Of a DNA stretch of 32,294 nt, positions 27,121-32,294 are shown piece by piece. The notes beneath the pieces were generated by a model. The model saw nothing but the letters and a program-made list of their open reading frames with translations. It was not told where the DNA came from and searched no databases. Positions within the stretch are counted from its first letter, which is position 1; each line of letters starts with the position of its first letter. Source of the stretch: Pseudomonadota bacterium (lineage in GTDB: Bacteria > Pseudomonadota > Gammaproteobacteria > Steroidobacterales > Woeseiaceae). Position numbers and translations under genes: made by a program. Where the stretch lies: the NCBI GenBank assembly GCA_022574185.1, contig JACZSM010000031.1:1-32294 (forward strand), read 5' to 3'.

Positions 27121-27561
27121 TTGGCAATAGACCAGTTCAGCCGCTCCCTGCCGATGATGCTGCATCGCACGCTCGATGCGGTCATGCCCGGTTTTCGTAA
27201 GATATTCAAAGAATTCGGGCTCACCGAGCAGCAGTGGCGAGTGCTGCGGGTGCTATGGGAGCAAGACGAGATTGCTTTGCACGAACTCGCAGATCTGACC
27301 TTGATTACGGCGCCCAGTCTCGTTGGTGTAGTGGACCGGCTCGAAAAATTGGGCCTCGTGGCACGCCGGCGAACGGATTCCGATCGGCGCATCGTCTGCG
27401 TATACGCAACTCCTGCGGGTTGCGATATCGAGCCTCAGGTGATGCCGCTGGTGGCTGGGGCGTATGCGGAGCTCAAGCAGTCCATCGATACCCAGACCTG
27501 GGAGCACCTGCTGGCCGGCCTGGAGCAGATCTGCGAACTGAAACAGGGTCCGAAGGGTTAG
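27121..27561 (+). CDS. MarR-family transcriptional regulator (HpaR-like)
   Basis: This 146-residue winged-helix repressor reads SRSLPMMLHRTLDAVMPGFRKIFKEFGLTEQQWRVLRVL, split around residues 7-45, which strongly recalls HpaR, the repressor of homoprotocatechuate degradation. Recognition helix TAPSLVGVVDRLEKLGLV (63-80) and wing RRRTDSDRRIV (82-92) follow. MarR proteins release DNA on binding small phenolics or on oxidation; the effector here is unknown. The start is a TTG at 27121, needed to keep the conserved N-terminus. The three overlapping genes after it begin 42 bases downstream and are the most likely targets. No aromatic degradation genes adjoin it, so the HpaR name should not be carried over. 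Confidence 0.85.
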   Translation: MAIDQFSRSLPMMLHRTLDAVMPGFRKIFKEFGLTEQQWRVLRVLWEQDEIALHELADLTLITAPSLVGVVDRLEKLGLVARRRTDSDRRIVCVYATPAGCDIEPQVMPLVAGAYAELKQSIDTQTWEHLLAGLEQICELKQGPKG

Positions 27562-27603
27562 AATTGGTTTCCGCGTGTGAGCGTATTGAGACCAAGTAAA
27601 CAG

Positions 27604-28221
27604 ATGGCGCGAGAAACGAGTTTTTTCCTGCTTGTAATGCTATTGAGCCTGCTCATTTCCCAGCAAGAGGCGAGGGCCCACGGCGGTGTCGTGAACGACG
27701 GAGATCTGTGCGTTATCAAGATCAACTACCTCACGGCGCACTTCAAGATCTATCAACCACGAACCCGGCAGCACGATGAATATTGCGAAGACCTTCCTGA
27801 CGTAACTGAGAGTATTTTCGTCATGGAGTACCTGCATGACGAGCTTGCAGTGATGCCAATCGATTTTCGGATTATCAGAGATGTAACGGGCAAGGGCCGC
27901 TTCGCGCGCTGGGAAGACGTCGCTGCTATTGACGACCTCGACAGTGTCACTGTGTTCTACCAGGAGCCGATCATCGAGCCTGATGTGTTCACGGTGATTC
28001 ATGAGTTCGATACCGGCGGTCAGTACATAGGAGTGGTTACTGCAAGGCCGAATCGTGATGGCCGGGGCTATATCGCGGTGTTTCCGTTCGAGGTTGGATA
28101 TACGGGCTTTGGTTACTGGCCGCTTTTCGTTGGTTTGTTGATCATCGTTCAGCTTCAATACTTGGTCATGAATGGAAGTCTGGCGCGCTGGCGCGCACAG
28201 CGAGGCGTCAATGTCGACTAG
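27604..28221 (+). CDS. Membrane-anchored periplasmic protein with predicted N-terminal His
   Basis: This 205-residue protein of unknown family is predicted to be exported by a signal peptide ending AxA (ARA, 23-25), which would leave His26-Gly-Gly as the mature N-terminus. A mature N-terminal His is a feature of copper sites such as those of CopC, PmoB and lytic polysaccharide monooxygenases. His46 (TAHFKIYQP, 44-52) could be a second ligand. Cys36 and Cys61 (YCEDLP) may form a disulfide. A single helix at 170-190 (YWPLFVGLLIIVQLQYLVM) anchors the C-terminus, with a basic tail inside. The start is the ATG at 27604; a GTG at 27577 would add nine residues before the signal peptide. Its end overlaps the FixH-like gene by 11 bases. 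No known function can be assigned. Confidence 0.8.
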   Translation: MARETSFFLLVMLLSLLISQQEARAHGGVVNDGDLCVIKINYLTAHFKIYQPRTRQHDEYCEDLPDVTESIFVMEYLHDELAVMPIDFRIIRDVTGKGRFARWEDVAAIDDLDSVTVFYQEPIIEPDVFTVIHEFDTGGQYIGVVTARPNRDGRGYIAVFPFEVGYTGFGYWPLFVGLLIIVQLQYLVMNGSLARWRAQRGVNVD

Positions 28222-28621
28222 GCGGTGCAAAGTTTTCGGCACGCTGGTGCTCTTGGGATTCGTATTATCCGGTACGGCACACGGGGCGGAAGATAGCTAT
28301 TGGCTGTCAGACAGACAGATATATAAGCTTGTCTACACCAGCGCATTGGAGCCGCCCGAGATCAATCGAATTCACGAGTGGCTGCTGCACATCGAAACAA
28401 TAACCGGCGATGTGGTCGAGAACGCGGAGGTCACGGTCGACGGCGGCATGCCGCTGCACAACCACGGCTTGCCAACACGGCCACGCGTGACCGAGTACCT
28501 CGGCAACGGCAATTATCGCGTTGAAGGTGTACGTTTTCACATGCACGGCCAGTGGGAGATTTTGATAACGATCAAAGCCGGTGACATAGCGGACAGCGTT
28601 ACGATCCCGTTGCAACTGTGA
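28211..28621 (+). CDS. FixH/YtkA-like periplasmic protein
   Basis: This 136-residue exported protein has a signal peptide to about residue 26 (cleavage near AHGAED). It carries one immunoglobulin-like YtkA/FixH domain with the typical HEWLLHIET (55-63), AEVTVDGGMPLHNHGLPTRP (72-91) and FHMHGQWEILI (109-119) stretches. The PLHNHG and HMHG histidines are well placed for binding copper or another metal, a role inferred for some relatives. The start is the ATG at 28211, inside the end of the previous gene. The frame opens upstream, but the signal peptide fits the internal ATG. Its stop overlaps the GTG start of the di-heme gene by 4 bases. The three genes are thus translationally coupled and likely act together. 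Confidence 0.8.
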   Translation: MSTRRCKVFGTLVLLGFVLSGTAHGAEDSYWLSDRQIYKLVYTSALEPPEINRIHEWLLHIETITGDVVENAEVTVDGGMPLHNHGLPTRPRVTEYLGNGNYRVEGVRFHMHGQWEILITIKAGDIADSVTIPLQL

Positions 28622-29892
28622 ATCAAAGCATGCGCAGAAAATCTCGAGCGACCAAATTGACACTGGCGGCGATTGCTGCGGGCATCATCTGGTGGTTGCT
28701 GCCGCAGGCTCCCCCGGCATCGTGGACAGAACCTGAAGTCGAAATGCTCGAGTCATTGTGGATCGCTAATCTCAAGCCGCTCCCGTCCGACCCGACGAAT
28801 GCAGTCGCTGATAACCTTGCAGCCGCGAGGTTCGGCCAGCGGCTGTTTTTCGACAGGCGCCTCAGTGCGAACGGGGCGATATCCTGCGCTACCTGTCACC
28901 AGCCGGAGCGGCGCTTCACAGACGGACTGCCGAAAGGGCAGGCCATTGGCGCCTCGAAACGAAACACGCCAAGTATTGTGGGCGTCGCTTACAGCCCGTG
29001 GCTGTACTGGGATGGGCGCCGGGATAGCTTGTGGTCGCAGGCGCTGTCGCCGCTCGAAGATAGCAACGAGCACGGCAGCAATCGCAGCCATATCGTCCGA
29101 TTAATCGCGGCGGACCCGTCGTATAGCGAGATGTATGCGCTGCTTTTTGGCGACCTGCCAGAGAGCGATTCTGTCGATCGGGCTTTCGCGAACATCGGTA
29201 AATCGATTGCAGCCTATGAGCGCCTGCTCATGCCGGGCCCAGCAAAATTCGATCGCTATGTTGCAACGGTGGTTGCGGGCGATGAAACAAGCCAACAGGA
29301 AGTTTTCAGCGAAGACGAAATCCGCGGCCTGCGGTTATTCATCGGTGAGGCGAACTGTACGCAGTGCCACAACGGTCCGCTGCTGAGCAATCACGAGTTT
29401 CACAATACGGGAGTGATAGCGTTTCCCGGCGAGGTTCCCGACAAGGGGCGGGTCGCCGGTATTCGTGAAGTGCTGGCACATCCGTTTAGTTGCACAGGCA
29501 CATACAGTGACGATCCGGGGCGTGATTGTGCCGAATTAAAATTTGCACGCACCGGGCCCGAGCTCATTGGCGCCATGCGCACGCCATCGCTGCGCAATCT
29601 CGAAAATACCGGGCCATTCATGCACAAAGGCCAGATCGAAACGCTGGCCCAGGTCTTGCAGCATTACAATAAGGCGTTGCCTGCCATGATCGGCCACAAC
29701 GAAGTAAAACCCTTGGGTTTGAGCGGCCGCGAACTGCGGCAACTCGAGGCTTTTCTGCTGACGCTTGCAGCACCGCTCGCGACGGCCGATCAGTGGCTAC
29801 GGCCGCCGCTGCATGATCCCGCAGAGATAGCCGTCGATCAAGCCGGTGGCAATGCACTGGCCGAGTCGATCGTAACGACCGAGTCACTGTAA
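28618..29892 (+). CDS. MauG-like di-heme cytochrome c peroxidase-family protein
   Basis: This 424-residue protein is anchored by an N-terminal membrane helix (about 13-30) and carries two c-type heme sites, CATCH (90-94) and CTQCH (247-251). YWDGRRDSLWSQALSPLED (130-148) between them and RTPSLRNLENTGPFMHKGQ (321-339) after them are typical of the bacterial cytochrome c peroxidase/MauG family. Members reduce hydrogen peroxide or use it to oxidise a protein partner, as MauG and MbnH do. Which sixth heme ligand it uses, Met or Tyr, cannot be settled by eye. Extra Cys292 and Cys304 flank a short insert and may pair. The start is a GTG overlapping the FixH-like stop. Its last 55 bases overlap the converging decarboxylase gene. 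Confidence 0.88.
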   Translation: MNQSMRRKSRATKLTLAAIAAGIIWWLLPQAPPASWTEPEVEMLESLWIANLKPLPSDPTNAVADNLAAARFGQRLFFDRRLSANGAISCATCHQPERRFTDGLPKGQAIGASKRNTPSIVGVAYSPWLYWDGRRDSLWSQALSPLEDSNEHGSNRSHIVRLIAADPSYSEMYALLFGDLPESDSVDRAFANIGKSIAAYERLLMPGPAKFDRYVATVVAGDETSQQEVFSEDEIRGLRLFIGEANCTQCHNGPLLSNHEFHNTGVIAFPGEVPDKGRVAGIREVLAHPFSCTGTYSDDPGRDCAELKFARTGPELIGAMRTPSLRNLENTGPFMHKGQIETLAQVLQHYNKALPAMIGHNEVKPLGLSGRELRQLEAFLLTLAAPLATADQWLRPPLHDPAEIAVDQAGGNALAESIVTTESL

Positions 29893-30980
29893 AAGCCGTT
29901 AAAATCAGTGCGTCCGCTAAGACTGTATGCGCCGATCAGGCCGAACTCAATATAGTCGCCGACATCAATATTGGCAGGCAGCATGACCTTTCCGGGCATA
30001 GCGTCACCCGAGTCGCACGTTGGTCCGTACAAGTGAAACGACTGCGCATCACCGGTCATTGCTGTGTGACCGCGAAATGCGCGCACCGGAAACCTGTCTT
30101 GTACATCGAAGCGAAGCTCCCAGAACGCTCCATACATTCCATCATTTAGATACAGACGATCATCTTTGCGCAGCAACACCTGCGTGACAGCGGATAGGCC
30201 CGGAGAGCTTAGCGCGCGGCCTGGTTCGGCGAGCAATTCACCACCGTCTTTAAGTAGTAGCTGCGCCGCACGTCGAATTGCCGCGAAATAATCCTCGATA
30301 GGTGGCGCCTCAAATCCGGGATAGGTTTTCGGATACCCGCCGCCAATGTCCACTAGCCTTATCTGGAATGGCAGTTGCTCAAGCACTTTCGTAGTGACTT
30401 CGATCGAATGCACGAACGCATCAGGGCTCATCACTACGGAACCGACGTTGAAGGCCAGTGCCGGCTCGGCACCATGATCGGCGATCAATTGCAGCAGTTG
30501 CGGCATGTCGTCCGGTTGTGCGCCGAACTTGGTTGACAGATCCCACCGCGCTGATTTGTGGTGTACAGCCATGCGGGCAAAGATGACGGCGCGGCTGGCA
30601 TCAATTTCCTTCACCAACGTCGCCAGGCCATCTACGTGATCGACTACGAAATGCTTCACGCCGTGTTGCTCCTGCGCCGATCTGGCGGCACCGATGAGTC
30701 TGACGGGATTCATGAAATAGCAGACAGCATCGTGGCTGATATCGCGTACCTGTTCGATCTCGACCAGTGAGGCACAGTCAAAATGTTCGATGCCGGCAGC
30801 AACGAGAACCTGGAGTACGGTCGGATCGTTGTTGGCTTTGACAGCGTAAAGCACGCGGCCCGGAAATCCCGCGAGGAATTCCTGAGCCGTCTTGCGATAG
30901 ACGTGCGGATAGACGCAATAGACGGGTTCGCGCGGCTGCAAGGATCCCAGCATTGCCGATACATTTTCGAAATCAGTCAT
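29838..30980 (-). CDS. Fold-III PLP decarboxylase (ornithine/diaminopimelate decarboxylase family)
   Basis: This 380-residue alanine-racemase-fold PLP decarboxylase has Lys48 in YAVKANN (45-51) as the PLP lysine, DIGGGYP (211-217), AEPGRA (251-256) binding the phosphate, and YGPTCDSGD (318-326), where Cys322 and Asp323 come from the partner subunit in ornithine decarboxylases. The HVGS motif reads NVGS (178-181), so the His that stacks on PLP is Asn. It probably makes a diamine (putrescine or cadaverine) or acts on a related amino acid; the substrate is uncertain because of this change. It diverges from the Rieske oxygenase gene and overlaps the di-heme gene tail-to-tail. A loose polyamine link exists with the acetylpolyamine amidohydrolase 18 kb away. 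Confidence 0.87.
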   Translation of the reverse strand: MTDFENVSAMLGSLQPREPVYCVYPHVYRKTAQEFLAGFPGRVLYAVKANNDPTVLQVLVAAGIEHFDCASLVEIEQVRDISHDAVCYFMNPVRLIGAARSAQEQHGVKHFVVDHVDGLATLVKEIDASRAVIFARMAVHHKSARWDLSTKFGAQPDDMPQLLQLIADHGAEPALAFNVGSVVMSPDAFVHSIEVTTKVLEQLPFQIRLVDIGGGYPKTYPGFEAPPIEDYFAAIRRAAQLLLKDGGELLAEPGRALSSPGLSAVTQVLLRKDDRLYLNDGMYGAFWELRFDVQDRFPVRAFRGHTAMTGDAQSFHLYGPTCDSGDAMPGKVMLPANIDVGDYIEFGLIGAYSLSGRTDFNGFYSDSVVTIDSASALPPA

Positions 30981-31040
30981 GCAAAATGCTTCATGTGGAT
31001 CGTGACGTTCATTCGCTGAGTTGGGTAGTGTGCGTTACCT

Positions 31041-31094
31041 CTTCCCGGCATGCCACTTTAGCGTGCCCGGAAGAATGCTGTGCTACCGTAGTAC
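31041..31094. promoter_or_regulatory. Two imperfect palindromes in the divergent gap
   Basis: CTTCCCGGCA (31041-31050) pairs with TGCCCGGAAG (31064-31073) at 9 of 10 positions. GTGCTAC C GTAGTAC (31080-31094) is a second near-perfect palindrome. Both lie in the 152-base gap between the divergent decarboxylase and Rieske oxygenase genes, where a regulator of either could bind. No regulator gene adjoins and no clear promoter was found. Confidence 0.3.
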
Positions 31095-31132
31095 ATTAAC
31101 TATTTACACATCTGAATTTGTGAGACCGATTA

Positions 31133-32294
31133 ATGCAGCAAGATAACAGGACTGTCGATGAGCTTATCGCCAGCCAAATGCCGGGGCATTCGCTCGAACA
31201 GCGTTTTTATACAGACCCGGAAATTTACGCTTTGGAGTTTGAACGCGTTATCGCTCGTAACTGGGTGCTCGCGGGGCATCAATCGGAAATACCGGAGCCC
31301 GGTGACTTCAAGGTCGTTAATGTTGCGCTCGAATCCGCAATCATTGTGCGCGGATCCGACGGGACGATCAAAGCATTTGCAAACGTATGCCGGCATCGTG
31401 GCTCAATTGTCTGCCTGGAGGCGAATGGGTCGACGAGAAAGTTCACATGTCCCTACCATGGCTGGATGTACGATATCGACGGCAATCTGGCGGCAGCGCG
31501 AAATATGCCCGATGATTTTGATAAAGCCAGCCATGGTCTGAATGAACTGTTTGTGGATACGATCAGCGGTTTGATCTTTGTAAGCTTTGGCGAGGAACCG
31601 CTATCGTTAGAAGGTGCGAAGCGAGATCTTGCCGAGCCGATGGCGATGTTCGGCTTCGAAAATCTCAAGGTTGCTGCTTACAAAGAGTATGACATTGCCG
31701 CGAACTGGAAGCTCTCGGTTGAGAACTACCAGGAGTGTTACCACTGCGCACACGCGCACCCGGATTACGCGAAAATGCATACGCTCATGATGGACCGCAA
31801 GAAACGCGATCGACTCCAGCATCACATGATCGATAAAATGGAGTCCTGCGGCATTCGCAAGATCGAAATCGATTTCGCCGACACGAAGTCGCCAGCCGGA
31901 GAAATTGGCTATAGCTACAGTCGCACGGCGTTATTTGAGGGATACCAGACCGGCAGCAAGGAAGGCAAACCCGTTGCGCCGTTGCTCGGGGCGTTGAAGA
32001 ATTACGACGGTGGAGCATCGGATTTTGCTATTGGTGGGTTTTCTTATTTGCTCGCTTACAGCGACCATGTTGTTTGCTATGTGTTTACACCTGTGGATAT
32101 TGGCAGGTCGCGGTGTGACATCTACTGGCTGGTCCGCAACGATGCGGAAGAAGGCAAGGATTACGATGTCGACGAACTGACCTGGCTATGGGATGTAACA
32201 ACCGAAGCTGACAAAACCATTATCGCCAATAACTGGAAAGGCGTTCAGTCTCGCTTCTATCGACCGGGCCCGCTGTCGAACATGGAAGATACTA
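31133..32294 (+). CDS. Rieske non-heme iron oxygenase alpha subunit (3' end missing)
   Basis: The first 387 residues run to the right edge without a stop. The Rieske 2Fe-2S cluster is bound by CRH (86-88) and CPYH (106-109). The mononuclear iron site is ENYQECYHCAHAHPDY (197-212), with His204 and His209 as ligands. The domain order and the ENYQECYHC-HPDY form resemble glycine-betaine/stachydrine demethylase and choline monooxygenase-like oxygenases more than classic aromatic dioxygenases. The reaction may therefore be oxidative N-demethylation or hydroxylation using O2 and electrons from a reductase not seen here. Family members are about 400-430 residues, so little is missing. The start is the ATG at 31133; no strong ribosome site is visible. 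The substrate is undetermined. Confidence 0.9.
   Translation, partial: MQQDNRTVDELIASQMPGHSLEQRFYTDPEIYALEFERVIARNWVLAGHQSEIPEPGDFKVVNVALESAIIVRGSDGTIKAFANVCRHRGSIVCLEANGSTRKFTCPYHGWMYDIDGNLAAARNMPDDFDKASHGLNELFVDTISGLIFVSFGEEPLSLEGAKRDLAEPMAMFGFENLKVAAYKEYDIAANWKLSVENYQECYHCAHAHPDYAKMHTLMMDRKKRDRLQHHMIDKMESCGIRKIEIDFADTKSPAGEIGYSYSRTALFEGYQTGSKEGKPVAPLLGALKNYDGGASDFAIGGFSYLLAYSDHVVCYVFTPVDIGRSRCDIYWLVRNDAEEGKDYDVDELTWLWDVTTEADKTIIANNWKGVQSRFYRPGPLSNMEDT

Noticed and set aside
27604..29892. Trio considered as an MbnP/MbnH methanobactin-type pair
   Set aside because: The partner proteins lack the four-Cys pattern of MbnP and no precursor peptide or MbnB/MbnC gene is present; only the general MauG-partner idea is kept.

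Overview
The window reads as ordinary chromosomal DNA from a Gram-negative proteobacterium, most likely an environmental, possibly marine, gammaproteobacterium. The evidence is a proteobacterial-type DgkA, a three-part RND metal efflux system with an outer-membrane channel, an outer-membrane beta-barrel ending in Phe, a CigR-like periplasmic protein and a REP-like palindrome. The lineage is an inference; there is no rRNA or tRNA. Genes are dense, the longest gene-free gap is about 230 bases, and I see no phage, insertion sequence or CRISPR array. The genes at both ends run off the window.

Left part (1-13709). A secreted 5'-nucleotidase-type metallophosphoesterase (minus, cut by the edge) is followed by a plus-strand GcvT-fold protein that resembles DMSP demethylase DmdA. 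Converging on it is a tightly packed minus-strand run of seven genes. In order of transcription from about 12350 down to 2751 they are: acetylpolyamine amidohydrolase, homoserine O-acyltransferase (MetA), a cystathionine gamma-synthase/lyase-type enzyme, O-acylhomoserine sulfhydrylase (MetY), an alpha/beta hydrolase, a FadN-type 3-hydroxyacyl-CoA dehydrogenase/enoyl-CoA hydratase, and a DmdC-like acyl-CoA dehydrogenase. A class III aminotransferase diverges from the head of this run. The mixture suggests methionine synthesis linked to acyl-CoA breakdown. With the DmdA-like neighbour, the possible theme is demethylation of methylated sulfur compounds and capture of methanethiol. This is a hypothesis.

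Middle (13798-17930). A small CigR-like exported protein precedes a sulfotransferase, a glycosyltransferase with a DAD motif, and an acyltransferase-3/SGNH O-acyltransferase. This looks like a cell-surface glycan decoration set.

18164-25933. An exported acidic protein built almost entirely of 11-residue repeats is followed by an outer-membrane beta-barrel protein, a small His-rich exported protein, and a CzcCBA-type heavy-metal efflux system. A REP-like palindrome closes the region and supplies the stop codon of the converging gene.

Right part (26026-32294). A small sulfotransferase and DgkA lie on the minus strand. Divergent from them are a MarR/HpaR-like regulator and three overlapping genes: a membrane-anchored protein whose predicted mature N-terminus is His, a FixH/YtkA-like protein and a MauG-like di-heme protein. 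A fold-III PLP decarboxylase converges on them, and a Rieske oxygenase alpha subunit is cut by the right edge. The His-first/FixH/MauG trio and the 11-residue-repeat protein are the best candidates for undescribed biology here.
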